Positions 53,635 through 63,311 are shown, numbered from the stretch's first letter. The stretch is 64,000 nt of DNA from Paraburkholderia phytofirmans OLGA172 (GCF_001634365.1 NZ_CP014578.1:992001-1056000), one strand, 5' to 3'. Translations and numbers: made by a program. The notes: generated by a model not told the origin, from the letters alone.

Positions 53635-54810
53635 TTATTTGCTCAACATGCGCATCGCCGTTTCGAGTCCGGCGAGGGTGAGCGGATACATGCGGTGGCC
53701 GAGCACTTCCCGGATCGCGCTGACCGACTGCCGGTACGCCCACAAACCTTCCGGTTCCGGATTGAGCCACGCGTAATGCGGGAAATGATCGGCTAGGCGG
53801 CGCAGCCAAACGGCGCCGGCTTCAGCGTTGTTGTATTCGACCGAGCCGCCCGGCTGCAGCACTTCGTACGGGCTCATGGTCGCATCGCCGACGAAGATCA
53901 GCTTGTAGTCGGGCGTGAACTTGTGCAGCAGGTCCCACGTCGGCATGCGCTCGGCGTGACGGCGGCGATTGTTCTTCCACAGGAAGTCGTATACACAGTT
54001 GTGGAAGTAATAGAACTCAAGATGCTTGAATTCGGCCTTGGTGGCGGAAAAGAGCTCTTCGGTGCGTTTGATGTGATCGTCCATCGAGCCGCCCACGTCG
54101 AGCAGCATCAGCACTTTCACCTTGTTGTGCCGCTCCGGCACCATCTTCAGGTCGAGCCAGCCGGCGTTTGCCGCGGTGCTGCGGATCGTGTCGGGCAGAT
54201 CGAGCTCTTCGGCGGCGCCTTCGCGGGCAAAACGGCGCAGGCGGCGCAGTGCGATCTTGATGTTGCGCGTGCCGATTTCGACCTGGTCGTCGTAATCGCG
54301 GTAGGCGCGCGCTTCCCACACCTTCACCGCCGTGCGATTGCCCGCCGCGTCGCCACCAATGCGCACGCCCTCAGGGTTATAGCCGCCGTTGCCGAACGGC
54401 GAGGTGCCGCCCGTGCCGATCCATTTGTTGCCGCCTTCGTGGCGCTCTTTCTGTTCGTCGAACAGTTCCTTCAGGCGCTCCATCAGCTTGTCGAGGCCGC
54501 CCATCGCTTCGATCTGCGCTTTCTCTTCGGGCGACAGATCGCGTTGCAGCTTGTTCTTCAGCCAGTCGAGCGGGACGTCGAAGGCGAGCTCCGAGGCCTT
54601 CGCGACGCCGTTGAAATACGCGCCGAACGCCTGGTCGAACTTGTCGAAATACTGCTCGTCCTTGACCAGCGTGATGCGCGCGAGATAGTAGAACTCGTCG
54701 AGCGACGGCGCGATCACATTGGCTTTCAGCGCTTCGAGCAGCGTCAGGTATTCCTTCACCGACACCGGCAGTTTGGCGGCGCGCAGCGAGTAGAAGAAGT
54801 CGATCAGCAT
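53635..54810 (-). CDS. VWA-domain protein (CoxE-like), partner of MoxR ATPase
   Basis: This 391-residue cytoplasmic protein has a charged N-terminal half and a C-terminal von Willebrand A domain. Its metal-ion adhesion motif is LLDVGGSMDDH (D-x-G-x-S), with a second acidic loop IFVGDATMSPYE. VWA proteins encoded directly after MoxR ATPases act with them as chaperone or metal-insertion machines. The MoxR gene lies 72 bases upstream on the same strand. The client protein is unknown. Confidence 0.9.
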   Translation of the reverse strand: MLIDFFYSLRAAKLPVSVKEYLTLLEALKANVIAPSLDEFYYLARITLVKDEQYFDKFDQAFGAYFNGVAKASELAFDVPLDWLKNKLQRDLSPEEKAQIEAMGGLDKLMERLKELFDEQKERHEGGNKWIGTGGTSPFGNGGYNPEGVRIGGDAAGNRTAVKVWEARAYRDYDDQVEIGTRNIKIALRRLRRFAREGAAEELDLPDTIRSTAANAGWLDLKMVPERHNKVKVLMLLDVGGSMDDHIKRTEELFSATKAEFKHLEFYYFHNCVYDFLWKNNRRRHAERMPTWDLLHKFTPDYKLIFVGDATMSPYEVLQPGGSVEYNNAEAGAVWLRRLADHFPHYAWLNPEPEGLWAYRQSVSAIREVLGHRMYPLTLAGLETAMRMLSK

Positions 54811-54882
54811 GCTGTGTCCTCGGCGGCGGGTGGGCGGTGCGCCGCGCTTATCAACGGGTAGTCGCGGTCAATCAACGGTTCA

Positions 54883-55725
54883 TCAACGATTATTGCGGTT
54901 CATGAAGATCAGCCGCTCGAACAGGCTCACGTCCTGTTCGTTCTTCAGGAGCGCGCCGTGCAGCGGCGGAATGATCTGCTTCTGGTCGGACGAGCGCAGC
55001 GCTTCGGGCGGAATGTCCTCGGCGAGCAGCAGCTTCAGCCAGTCGAGCAGTTCCGAGGTGGACGGTTTCTTCTTCAGGCCGGCGACGTTACGCAACTCGA
55101 AAAAGCTCTGCATGGCCGCGGCGAGCAGTTCCTTCTTGATGCCGGGGTAATGCACCTCGACGATCTGCTGCATCGTCACCGGGTCGGGGAACTTGATGTA
55201 GTGGAAAAAGCAGCGGCGCAGAAACGCGTCGGGCAGTTCCTTCTCGTTGTTCGACGTGATGATCACGAGCGGGCGCTTTTTGGCGCGGATCAGCTCGTGG
55301 GTCTCGTACACGTAGAACTCCATGCGGTCGAGTTCGCGCAGCAGGTCGTTCGGAAATTCGATGTCGGCCTTGTCGATCTCGTCGATCAGGAGCACCGTTT
55401 GCTCGTCCGACTCGAACGCCTGCCACAACACGCCCTTCACGATGTAGTTGCGGATGTCCTTGACGCGCTCGTCGCCGAGTTGCGAATCGCGCAGGCGCGA
55501 CACCGCGTCGTACTCGTACAGGCCTTGCTGGGCCTTGGTGGTGGACTTGATATGCCACTGCAGCAGCGGCATGCCGAGCGCGGCGGCGACCTCTTCGGCC
55601 AGCATGGTTTTGCCGGTGCCGGGTTCGCCCTTGATCAACAACGGGCGCTTCAGCGTCATCGCGGCATTGACCGCGAGTTTGAGGTCGTCGGTGGCGACGT
55701 ACTGCGATGAGCCTTCAAAACGCAT
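54883..55725 (-). CDS. MoxR-family AAA+ ATPase
   Basis: This 280-residue AAA+ protein has Walker A GEPGTGKTMLAEEVA, Walker B VLLIDEIDKAD, sensor ASNNEK-type ITSNNEKELPDAFLRRC with the arginine finger, and the helix-2 insert typical of MoxR. It is the first gene of a MoxR-VWA unit that probably remodels a target complex using ATP. No substrate gene such as coxL or nirQ-associated reductase is adjacent. Confidence 0.94.
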   Translation of the reverse strand: MRFEGSSQYVATDDLKLAVNAAMTLKRPLLIKGEPGTGKTMLAEEVAAALGMPLLQWHIKSTTKAQQGLYEYDAVSRLRDSQLGDERVKDIRNYIVKGVLWQAFESDEQTVLLIDEIDKADIEFPNDLLRELDRMEFYVYETHELIRAKKRPLVIITSNNEKELPDAFLRRCFFHYIKFPDPVTMQQIVEVHYPGIKKELLAAAMQSFFELRNVAGLKKKPSTSELLDWLKLLLAEDIPPEALRSSDQKQIIPPLHGALLKNEQDVSLFERLIFMNRNNR

Positions 55726-56067
55726 GGCGAGATGCTCTTTTTTGAGAAAAAACCCAGTATAAGTCAGAAGGCCTGTTGTGCTGAAACGGGCTCGCGTATG
55801 GTTTCACCCGCGACTACGGGCAAGACCGGCCGGATCGCGGCGGGTTGGCACACAGCCATGCGGACGAGGCGCGGCGGAGCAAGAATGGCGCTGGCCGTGG
55901 CTTTGCGGTGGCCGGATGCGCCGCTGGCCCCGCGCGGTGGACGTTCGGCGCGGCGTCGCGGTACAATTAGCCCGATTTTTTTGGCCTGCGTGGCTACCCT
56001 ATAAGAATAACGGCGCGGGCCGTTGCCTTTTCGGGCGCCCGTTTCCCCTCAAGCCAGGTTACATGCT
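55726..56067. other. divergent intergenic region, MoxR / cytochrome c
   Basis: No ORF is supported in these 342 bases. A TACAAT near 55961 and TATAAG near 56001 are candidate -10 boxes for the cytochrome operon. The remainder is GC-rich and featureless by eye. Confidence 0.4.
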
Positions 56068-56436
56068 ATGAATAAATTCGTCGGCAAACACGTCGTGATC
56101 GCAGCGCTGTCGGTGCTCGCGGGTTATGCGGCCGGTGCGCAGGCAGCGGATGTCGTCGGCAACGCGAAGGCGGGCCAAGGCAAGGTCGCGATGTGCATTG
56201 GCTGCCACGGCATCCCCGAATACCGCACGGCTTACCCTGAGGTCTACCGCGTGCCCATGCTGGGCGGCCAGAATCAGGCGTACCTCGAGAACGCCATGCA
56301 CGGCTACAAGAAGGGCGACCGCCACTTCGAAACGATGCGCGCGATCACCACGTCGCTGTCGGATCAGGACATTGCCGACATCGCCGCCTACTACGCAGCG
56401 CAAAATTCCTCTTCGAAGAGCAATCCCGACAAGTGA
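56068..56436 (+). CDS. periplasmic c-type cytochrome (class I)
   Basis: This 122-residue protein has a Sec signal peptide cleaved after AQA (about residue 25), one haem-binding motif CIGCH, and a distal Met in the AITTSLS-preceding segment HFETMRAI. It is a small soluble electron carrier of the periplasm. The ATG at 56068 directly follows an ACATGCT context with a weak ribosome site. It is 59 bases upstream of a second cytochrome c gene of the same kind. No oxidase subunit is nearby. Confidence 0.92.
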   Translation: MNKFVGKHVVIAALSVLAGYAAGAQAADVVGNAKAGQGKVAMCIGCHGIPEYRTAYPEVYRVPMLGGQNQAYLENAMHGYKKGDRHFETMRAITTSLSDQDIADIAAYYAAQNSSSKSNPDK

Positions 56437-56495
56437 TCGGCTGCGGTCATCCGTCCGGTCACTCGGCTATTTATATTCGCGGGATAGGAGAATTC

Positions 56496-56879
56496 ATGAA
56501 TAAGCCCCAACAGGCACTCCACACGGTGTTCAAGGCTGCATGTGCGTCGGCGGCAGTCATCGGTCTGCTTGCAGCGAACGTCGCGCACGCCGCCGACGCC
56601 GGCAACGGCAAGGTGCTGGCGGACAGCCACAACTGCGCGGCTTGCCACGGTGTCAACCTGAACAAGCCGGTGAGCCCGGAATATCCGAAGCTCGCCGGTC
56701 AGCACGCCGATTATGTCTACTGGGCGCTGCGCCAGTACCAGATGGGCAATGGCAACCCGCACCTCGGTCGCAACAACGCGATCATGCAGGCGCAGGTGCA
56801 AAGCCTGTCGCAAGGCGACATGAAGGACATCGCGGCGTACGTCGAATCGCTGAACGGCGATCTGGTGCAGAAGAAGTAA
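56496..56879 (+). CDS. periplasmic c-type cytochrome (class I, cytochrome c553/c4-half-like)
   Basis: This 127-residue protein has a signal peptide ending VAHA (about residue 33), a single haem motif CAACH, the YPKLAGQHADYVYWALRQY segment characteristic of cytochrome c4-type domains, and a Met-containing loop NNAIMQAQ. GATAGGAGA precedes the start. With the upstream cytochrome it looks like a cytochrome c4 split into two one-haem proteins. A terminator follows. Confidence 0.92.
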   Translation: MNKPQQALHTVFKAACASAAVIGLLAANVAHAADAGNGKVLADSHNCAACHGVNLNKPVSPEYPKLAGQHADYVYWALRQYQMGNGNPHLGRNNAIMQAQVQSLSQGDMKDIAAYVESLNGDLVQKK

Positions 56880-56917
56880 TAGCGTCGCGCTGTTTTTGCG
56901 TTGCTAGCAGATTGAAC

Positions 56918-56953
56918 GGCAACACCCCGCTTCGGCGGGGTGTTGCGCTTTTG
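56918..56953 (+). terminator. terminator of the cytochrome pair
   Basis: GCAACACCCCGC-TTCG-GCGGGGTGTTGC is a 12-base-pair perfect stem with UUCG loop, followed by GCTTTT. Confidence 0.93.
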
Positions 56954-56984
56954 AGGCCGTGATTCGTGCGGTGTGGCGAACGGT

Positions 56985-57419
56985 TCAGTCGCGCGTGGCG
57001 CGCTGCTCGATACGCTGCAAGTAGGCGTCTGTGTCCGGCGGGGTGCCGGTGCGCTGGGCTTCCCAGATGGTTTCGCCGAGGCAGTCCATGATCGCGTGCT
57101 GCGCCTCGTGAGTGGAGCCGAGCCGGGCGGCGAGCCGCTCATGTGCCGCGCGGATGCCCGGCGGCTGGTCGATCGACAATTGTTCGGTGATCGCCAGATG
57201 CATCGACAGATGCAGGAACGGGTTGGTCTGGCCGCGATCGGGCGAGTAGTCCTGAGCCTGGGCGGCGTCCGTGTTGGTTAGATCCGCGTGATATTCCGGA
57301 TGCTCGACAATCCAGTCGGCCGCGATCGCTTCGAGCGGCGTCAGAATCTCGCCTTGACGCTGTTTGCGCCAGGTGTCGGTGAAAAATTGACGGACTTCGT
57401 CGCGGCTGGGATTGAACAT
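56985..57419 (-). CDS. DUF1841 protein
   Basis: This 144-residue soluble protein matches DUF1841: MFNPSRDEVRQFFTDTWRK at the N-terminus, PFLHLSMHLAITEQLSIDQPPGI in the middle, and MDCLGETIWEAQR with a conserved Glu. Several conserved His/Asp/Glu residues suggest a metal-binding helical bundle, but the function is unknown. It lies 96 bases after nth on the same strand; rsxB-nth-DUF1841 order recurs in Burkholderiales, from memory. Confidence 0.92.
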   Translation of the reverse strand: MFNPSRDEVRQFFTDTWRKQRQGEILTPLEAIAADWIVEHPEYHADLTNTDAAQAQDYSPDRGQTNPFLHLSMHLAITEQLSIDQPPGIRAAHERLAARLGSTHEAQHAIMDCLGETIWEAQRTGTPPDTDAYLQRIEQRATRD

Positions 57420-57515
57420 CGTGGGAACGGGGCGGTTAGTGTCGGGCGCTTGGGGCGGGCGTGCAGTGCGTCATTTTACGCCGGGGCGACGTAGCTTGCT
57501 GGCGGCGCGCCACCC

Positions 57516-58160
57516 TCAAAGATCCGGCGGCGGCGTCTTCGGCCGGAATTCGCACAGTGGCTCGATCACGCAATGCCAGCATTCCGGCCGGCGCGCTTTG
57601 CATACGTAGCGGCCGTGCAGAATCAGCCAATGGTGGGCATCCTGCTTGAACTCGGCGGGCGTGAATTTCTCCAGCGCCGCTTCCACCGCGCGCACGTCTT
57701 TGCCGGGCGCGAGCCCGGTTCGATTCGCAACCCGAAAGATGTGCGTATCGACAGCGATGGTCGGATGGCCGAACGCGGTGTTCAGGATCACGTTCGCCGT
57801 TTTACGGCCGACCCCCGGCAAGCTTTCGAGCGCTTCACGATCTTCCGGCACGTCGCCGCCGTGCTGGTCGAGCAGAATGCGGCAGGTTGCGATCACGTTC
57901 TTCGCCTTGGTCCGATACAGGCCGATCGTCTTGATGTAGCCGGCAACCCCTTCTTCGCCGAGATCGAACACCTTCTGCGGCGTGTTCGCGACCGGGAACA
58001 TCTTGCGCATCGCCTTGTTCACCGAGACGTCGGTGGCCTGCGCCGACAGCAGCACGGCGATCAGCAGTTCGAACGGTGTGGTGTACTCGAGCTCGGTGGT
58101 GGGATGCGGGTTGAGACTCTGAAGCGTCTCGTAGATGGCGCGGCGTTTGTTCGCGTTCAT
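57516..58160 (-). CDS. nth: endonuclease III
   Basis: This 214-residue DNA glycosylase/AP lyase removes oxidised pyrimidines. Seen are the helix-hairpin-helix LPGVGRKTANVIL with the catalytic Lys, the catalytic Asp in VDTHIFRVANR, and the C-terminal [4Fe-4S] ligands C-X6-C-X2-C-X5-C (CKARRPECWHCVIEPLC). The ATG at 58160 gives the standard MNANKRRAIYETL start; the longer frame upstream overlaps rsxB. It starts 19 bases after the rsxB stop. Confidence 0.97.
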   Translation of the reverse strand: MNANKRRAIYETLQSLNPHPTTELEYTTPFELLIAVLLSAQATDVSVNKAMRKMFPVANTPQKVFDLGEEGVAGYIKTIGLYRTKAKNVIATCRILLDQHGGDVPEDREALESLPGVGRKTANVILNTAFGHPTIAVDTHIFRVANRTGLAPGKDVRAVEAALEKFTPAEFKQDAHHWLILHGRYVCKARRPECWHCVIEPLCEFRPKTPPPDL

Positions 58161-58179
58161 GCGCAGCAAAAGTAAAGGG

Positions 58180-59010
58180 TTAGCGCTTCGTTGGTGGCGT
58201 ATCGGGGGCGTCCGCAGCGAGTCCGAGACGGCGGCGACGTGCTTCGGCAGCGTCGATCTGCGCCTGCACGTCGGCGCTGACGCGTTCCGTATTTTGCGGG
58301 CCCTGGCCCTTGGCGGCCAGTTCTTCTTTCTTCTGGCGCGCACGCTCTAGCGCGGCCTGGATGATCGCGCGTTTTTTCGCTTCGGCGTCGTCCGTTGCGG
58401 GCGCGGAGGGCGTTGCCGCGGCACCGGTTTCCATTGCTTGAGCGGGCGGGCTGCTGACCGCTCGCCGCGCTGCAGCACGCGCTTCGGCCGCTTCGCGTTC
58501 GCGTGCGAGGCGGGCTTCACGCCGGTTGTGACGCTCGCGCGCGGCGTCGGCCTGGCCCTGGCTCCATGCGCCCCAGCCGGTTGCGTCGCCGGTGACCGGC
58601 GGCATCGCGATGCAATCGACCGGGCAGGGGGGCACGCAAAGGTCGCAACCGGTACAGAGCTCGGCGATTACCGTATGCATCTGTTTCGGTGCGCCAACTA
58701 TTGCATCGACCGGACAGGCCTGCATGCACAACGTGCAGCCGATGCAAACTTGTTCGTCGATAACCGCCAGCGGACGCGGCCGTTCGACACCGTTGGCGGA
58801 ATTGAGCGAAATCACCGGCTTGCCGAGCAGTGCGGCGAGGCGCGCGACGCCTTCGGCGCCACCCGGCGGGCACTGGTTGTAGTTGGCTTCGCCGTTGGCG
58901 ACAGCCTCGGCATACGGACGGCACGCCGGATAGCCGCACTTGGTGCATTGCGTTTGGGGCAGCAGATCCTCGATGCGGTCTGCGAGTGTTTTGGAGTCGA
59001 TCACGGTCAC
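58180..59010 (-). CDS. rsxB: electron transport complex protein RsxB-like ferredoxin
   Basis: This 276-residue protein has an N-terminal Fe-S domain ([15 protein letters not shown]), two ferredoxin-type [4Fe-4S] sites ([16 protein letters not shown] and [16 protein letters not shown]) and a long Ala/Arg/Glu-rich charged tail (165-276). It lacks the membrane anchor of gammaproteobacterial RsxB, and no other rsx/rnf genes are adjacent, as is usual in Burkholderia. It probably delivers electrons, perhaps to the Nth cluster or SoxR, but this is inference. It is the first gene of the nth operon. Confidence 0.92.
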   Translation of the reverse strand: MTVIDSKTLADRIEDLLPQTQCTKCGYPACRPYAEAVANGEANYNQCPPGGAEGVARLAALLGKPVISLNSANGVERPRPLAVIDEQVCIGCTLCMQACPVDAIVGAPKQMHTVIAELCTGCDLCVPPCPVDCIAMPPVTGDATGWGAWSQGQADAARERHNRREARLAREREAAEARAAARRAVSSPPAQAMETGAAATPSAPATDDAEAKKRAIIQAALERARQKKEELAAKGQGPQNTERVSADVQAQIDAAEARRRRLGLAADAPDTPPTKR

Positions 59011-59235
59011 AACATTGGTGCTTGCCTTGCGGCCGCGTAGCTTGAACTAAATAGCACATTATCGCCGATTTCCCCAATTGCCATCCGCAATCCATGTGCC
59101 ATAATCGAAGCGCTTTTTCGAAAGACCGCCATAAGGGTGTTCCCCCAACCAGCCCGTTCAGTGCTGTCGGTGCAAGGCCCGAGGAGAGGCCGGCGGCGCG
59201 ATCCGGATAACGCGGCTCACGAAGACGATGCCACC

Positions 59236-59868
59236 ATGAATCAGCCGAAAATCAAAAGAGATCCTGAAGGCACGCGGCGCCGCATTCTGCTTGCGGCGGC
59301 CGAAGAGTTTGCAAATGGAGGGTTGTTCGGCGCGCGCGTCGATCAGATCGCCCGCCGCGCGGAAACGAATGAACGCATGCTCTATTACTACTTCGGTAGC
59401 AAGGAGCAGCTTTTCACGGCGGTACTCGAGCACGCATTCAGCGCGCTCAATGAAGCGGAACGAACGCTCGAACTGAACGGTGTCGCTCCGGTGGAGGCGG
59501 TGACACGTCTCGCGCATTTTGTTTGGGATTACTACCGCGATCATCCCGAGTTGCTGCGTCTCGTCAACAATGAGAATCTGCACGAGGCACGCTACATGCA
59601 GAAGTCGACGCGCATCCGCGAAATGATCTCGCCGATCATCGCCACGCTCGGCAGCATTCTTGAGCGGGGTCAACGCGCGGGGCTGTTTCGAGCCAACGTC
59701 GATCCGCTGCGCTTTTACGTGACGCTGTCCGGCATGGGCTACTACATCGTGTCGAACCGCTTCACGCTCGAAGCGACACTCGGTCGCGACTTCAGCAGTG
59801 CGAGCGAACGCAGCGAAGTCATTCAGATGAACACCGAGTTGCTGCTTGCGTATCTGTTGCGGAAGTAG
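59236..59868 (+). CDS. TetR/AcrR-family transcriptional regulator
   Basis: This 210-residue protein has an N-terminal TetR helix-turn-helix (about 14-60: RRRILLAAAEEFANGGLFGARVDQIARRAETNERMLYYYFGSK split over two lines of the usual pattern) and a helical C-terminal ligand domain with HPELLRLVNNENLHEARYM. It usually acts as a repressor released by a small ligand. No obvious target is adjacent; the divergent rsxB is 225 bases away. Similar regulators control fatty-acid or PHA-related genes, and phaZ is convergent downstream, but no link is shown. Confidence 0.92.
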   Translation: MNQPKIKRDPEGTRRRILLAAAEEFANGGLFGARVDQIARRAETNERMLYYYFGSKEQLFTAVLEHAFSALNEAERTLELNGVAPVEAVTRLAHFVWDYYRDHPELLRLVNNENLHEARYMQKSTRIREMISPIIATLGSILERGQRAGLFRANVDPLRFYVTLSGMGYYIVSNRFTLEATLGRDFSSASERSEVIQMNTELLLAYLLRK

Positions 59869-59925
59869 GCTGCGGCGCGGCTGCGCATCTACCGCACAAG
59901 AAGCAGCATAGAAAGCGTTAAAAGC

Positions 59926-59960
59926 GACAACGGCCTCGGAAGAAGAGGCCGTTGTTTTTA
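59926..59960. terminator. bidirectional terminator between TetR and phaZ genes
   Basis: CAACGGCCTC / GAGGCCGTTG stem around GGAAGAA, with T-tract on the plus strand and a T-rich flank on the minus strand, serves both convergent genes. Confidence 0.88.
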
Positions 59961-59974
59961 TCCGCGCGCGGTGC

Positions 59975-61252
59975 TCAGGCTTCGACTTTTTCCTTTGCTA
60001 CCTTCGGCGCCTTGTTGTGCTCGAGGATGAAGTCGCGCAACTGCGGATAGATGATGGTGCGCCAGCGGCGGCCCGAGAAAATGCCGTAGTGGCCGCATTT
60101 TTCCGCGGTGAAGTGACGCTTGTCCTCTTCCGGAATGCCACTGCACAACTCTTGCGCGGCGAACGTCTGACCGTCGCCGGAGATATCGTCCAGCTCGCCT
60201 TCAATCGTGAAGAGCGCGGTCTTCGTGATGTCCTGCGGACGCACCCGTTCTCCGGCGACGTCCCATGTGCCTTCGGCCAGACGGAATTCCTGGAACACCA
60301 CGCGGATTGTGTCGAGGTAATAGTCCGCGTCCATGTCGAGCACGGCGTTGTACTCGTCATAGAAGCGGCGATGTGCTTCCGCGTCGTCTTCGTCGCCGCG
60401 CAACAGGCTCTGGTAGTAGTCCCAGTGGGATGCCGCGTGCCGTTCCGGGTTCATTGCGACGAAACCGGTGTGTTGCAGGAAGCCCGGGTAAACCTTGCGG
60501 CCCACGCCCGGATAATTCGGCGGCACCGTGAAGATCACGTTGTTTTCGAACCACTCATACGAGTGCTGCGTGGCGAGCGAGTTGACCGAGGTCGGACTCT
60601 TGCGCGCGTCGATCGGGCCGCCCATCATCGTCATGGTGCGCGGCGTGTCTTCGCCGCGGCTCGCCAGCAACGAAATGGCGGCGAGCACCGGAACAGTGGG
60701 CTGACACACCGAGATCACGTGCAAATTCTTTGCGCCGATGTGACGGATGAATTCCTGGATGTAGGCGATGTAGTCGTCGAGGTGAAACTCGCCTTCTTCG
60801 AGCGGTACCATGCGTGCGTCGATCCAGTCGGTCAGGTAGACCTTGTGGTCTTGCAGCAACGTGCGCACGGTGTCGCGCAGCAGCGTGGCGTGGTGGCCTG
60901 ACAACGGTGCGCACACCAGCACGACCGGTTCATCTTTCAATTGGGTGACAGCGTCGCTGTCGTCCGCGAAACGCTTGAAGCGCATCAGGCGGCAAAACGG
61001 CTTTTCGATGATTGTTTGTTCAATGATCGGAATGTTATGACCGTCTTTGACAATCTGATGCAGATTGAACTCAGGCTTTTCGTAATCCTTGCCGAGCCGG
61101 TAGAGCAGTTCGTAACCGGCGGACAGGCGTGTGGCGCCGGGCACATAGGCCAATGGGCTGGCGGGATTCGCGAACGATTTCGACGCGGCCTGGGCCCAGG
61201 CGGTAAGGGGGCTCAACATCGCCCGTTGGAATTCGTGCAGTTGGTAGAGCAT
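59975..61252 (-). CDS. phaZ: intracellular polyhydroxyalkanoate (PHB) depolymerase
   Basis: This 425-residue alpha/beta-hydrolase degrades native PHB granules inside the cell. The nucleophile is Cys183 in SVCQPTVPVL, the position and motif known for Ralstonia/Cupriavidus PhaZ1, in place of a lipase Ser. GELDDISGDGQT supplies the Asp region and KCGHYGIFSGRRW the His. There is no signal peptide. The ATG at 61252 gives MLYQLHEFQRAML, the family's normal N-terminus; the upstream open frame is not protein-like. It is a single gene. Confidence 0.97.
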   Translation of the reverse strand: MLYQLHEFQRAMLSPLTAWAQAASKSFANPASPLAYVPGATRLSAGYELLYRLGKDYEKPEFNLHQIVKDGHNIPIIEQTIIEKPFCRLMRFKRFADDSDAVTQLKDEPVVLVCAPLSGHHATLLRDTVRTLLQDHKVYLTDWIDARMVPLEEGEFHLDDYIAYIQEFIRHIGAKNLHVISVCQPTVPVLAAISLLASRGEDTPRTMTMMGGPIDARKSPTSVNSLATQHSYEWFENNVIFTVPPNYPGVGRKVYPGFLQHTGFVAMNPERHAASHWDYYQSLLRGDEDDAEAHRRFYDEYNAVLDMDADYYLDTIRVVFQEFRLAEGTWDVAGERVRPQDITKTALFTIEGELDDISGDGQTFAAQELCSGIPEEDKRHFTAEKCGHYGIFSGRRWRTIIYPQLRDFILEHNKAPKVAKEKVEA

Positions 61253-61430
61253 AGGTGCTCCGTTTAGGCGGTTCGCATGGGGCTTGGCAAACACGCGTGT
61301 GGCGTTGCGGCAGGCCGTACTGGTTGTGGGCACATTGATTTTCGGCCAACAGTCTGCTGGATCATACTGAACAAAGCGTGCTTGTGCAACGCAGCAATTT
61401 ACGCGAACTGCGGCGCAAAGTGTCATTAAA

Positions 61431-63311
61431 TCATGGTACTGGCGATGCTGCCGCGCCGCTATCGGGGGTTGCCACAGCCTCAAGTTCTGCTGCCACGCTT
61501 TCGTTATGCGGCGGCTGCCCGGTCGCCTGGGCCATCGCCTGTTCGTGTTTCATCAGGTTCAGGCCGGTGTGCACCAGCGCCACATGCGAAAACGCCTGCG
61601 GGAAGTTGCCGACGAGGCGCTTCGCGGCCGGATCGTACTCTTCCGCGAGCAGGCCGACGTCATTGCAGAGGCCAAGCAGGCGTTCGTACATCGCGACGGC
61701 TTCATCGATGCGGCCCTGCAATGCCAGGTTGTCCACCATCCAGAACGAGCACGCGAGGAAGGTGCCTTCGCCGGGCGGCAGGCCGTCGTCGTATTCGGTG
61801 GTGCGGTAGCGCATCACGAAGCCGTCGTGCATCAGGTCCTTTTCGATTGCAGCTACCGTGCCCGTGACGCGCGGATCCGCGGGCGGGAGGAAGCCGACCA
61901 GCGGCATCAGCAGGACGCTCGCATCGAGCTGGTCGCTGCCGTAGGACTGGGAGAACGCGTTGAGCGCCGGATTCCATGCCTTTGCGCAGATTTCCGCGTG
62001 GATTGTCGCGCGGGTTGCACGCCATTCATCGAGTGGGCCTTCCAGCTTGAACATTTCGGCCGACCGAATGGCGCGGTCGTAGGCGACCCACGCCATCACC
62101 TTCGAGAAGGTGAAGTGCTGGCGGCCGCCGCGGGTTTCCCAGATGCCTTCGTCCGGCTCTTGCCAGATCGTGTCGAGATGGCTGAGCAACGCGCGCTGCA
62201 CGTTCCATGCGGTGTCGTCCGCCTGCAGGCCGCCGACGCGCGCGAGATGCAGCGCGTTCATCACTTCGCCGTAAACGTCGAGCTGGCGCTGCCCGACCGC
62301 GTTGTTGCCGATCCGCACGGGTTTGGCATCCTGATAGCCCGGCAGCCAGTCGATTTCGAACTCGGGCAGGCGCCGCTCGCCGGCGATCCCGTACATGATC
62401 TGCAACTGATCGGGCGCGCCGGCCATCACGCGGCCGAGCCAGCTGCGCCACGCGCGGGCTTCGTCGTAGTAGCCGCCGCGCATCATCGCGAGCAGCGTGA
62501 TGGTGGCGTCGCGCAGCCAGCAGTAGCGGTAGTCCCAATTGCGCGTGCCGCCCAACTGTTCCGGAAGCGACGTGGTGGGCGCGGCGACGATGCCGCCGGT
62601 CGGCTCGTACGCAAGCGCCTTCAGCGTAATCAGCGAGCGGCGGATCGGCGCGGCCCATTTGCCTTCGACGGTGCTGCGCGCCGACCATTCGAGCCAATGG
62701 TTCTCGGTGCGGGCGAGCGACGTGTGCGGATCGCGGCCCGGCGGAATGCGTAGGTGCGACGCGGCATAAGCCAGCGAAAACGGCACGCGTTCGCCTTCGG
62801 TCACGGTGAACTCCGCAACGGTCTTCATCTTCTCGCCGCGCAAGTCGACCGGCGTGCGCAGCACCGCGGTGTCGGGGCCGACAATCGCCTTGATGCCGCT
62901 GTCGTGCGTCAGGCGGTCGACCCACGGAATCGAAAAGCCGTAGTCGAAGCGCAGCACCAGTTCCATCTGCATACGCACCGTGCCGCGTTTGCCGACCACG
63001 ATCCGCACCACTTCCGACCAGCCGTTGCCCGGCGGCATGAAGTCGATCAGCGTGACCGCGCCTTCGGGCGTTTCGAAATCGGTTTCGAGAATGAGCGTTT
63101 CGCCGCGATAGCGGCGCGTGATGCTGGGTGGCGTATCCGAAACTGGCGCAATCAGCCAGCGGCCGTTGTCGGGTGTGCCGAGCAGGGCGGCGAAGCAGGC
63201 GCCGGAGTCGAAGCGCGGCCAGCACAGCCAGTCGACGGACCCATCCCGGGAGATGAGCGCGGCAGTGTGGCCGTCGCCGATGAGCGCGTAGTCTTCGATG
63301 AGTGCGGGCAT
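61431..63311 (-). CDS. glycoside hydrolase family 15 protein
   Basis: This 626-residue protein opens with LIEDYALIGDGHTAALISRDGSVDWLCWPRFDS. It has an N-terminal beta-sandwich domain (to about 220) and a C-terminal (alpha/alpha)6 barrel with GTRNWDYRYCWLRDATITL, a catalytic Glu region QEPDEGIWETRGG and the second catalytic Glu near GLLAEEYD. Members are glucoamylases, glucodextranases or trehalases, and are often found with trehalose genes. With otsA 50 kb away, trehalose or an alpha-glucan is a reasonable but unproven substrate. It has no signal peptide, so it is cytoplasmic. Confidence 0.93.
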   Translation of the reverse strand: MPALIEDYALIGDGHTAALISRDGSVDWLCWPRFDSGACFAALLGTPDNGRWLIAPVSDTPPSITRRYRGETLILETDFETPEGAVTLIDFMPPGNGWSEVVRIVVGKRGTVRMQMELVLRFDYGFSIPWVDRLTHDSGIKAIVGPDTAVLRTPVDLRGEKMKTVAEFTVTEGERVPFSLAYAASHLRIPPGRDPHTSLARTENHWLEWSARSTVEGKWAAPIRRSLITLKALAYEPTGGIVAAPTTSLPEQLGGTRNWDYRYCWLRDATITLLAMMRGGYYDEARAWRSWLGRVMAGAPDQLQIMYGIAGERRLPEFEIDWLPGYQDAKPVRIGNNAVGQRQLDVYGEVMNALHLARVGGLQADDTAWNVQRALLSHLDTIWQEPDEGIWETRGGRQHFTFSKVMAWVAYDRAIRSAEMFKLEGPLDEWRATRATIHAEICAKAWNPALNAFSQSYGSDQLDASVLLMPLVGFLPPADPRVTGTVAAIEKDLMHDGFVMRYRTTEYDDGLPPGEGTFLACSFWMVDNLALQGRIDEAVAMYERLLGLCNDVGLLAEEYDPAAKRLVGNFPQAFSHVALVHTGLNLMKHEQAMAQATGQPPHNESVAAELEAVATPDSGAAASPVP

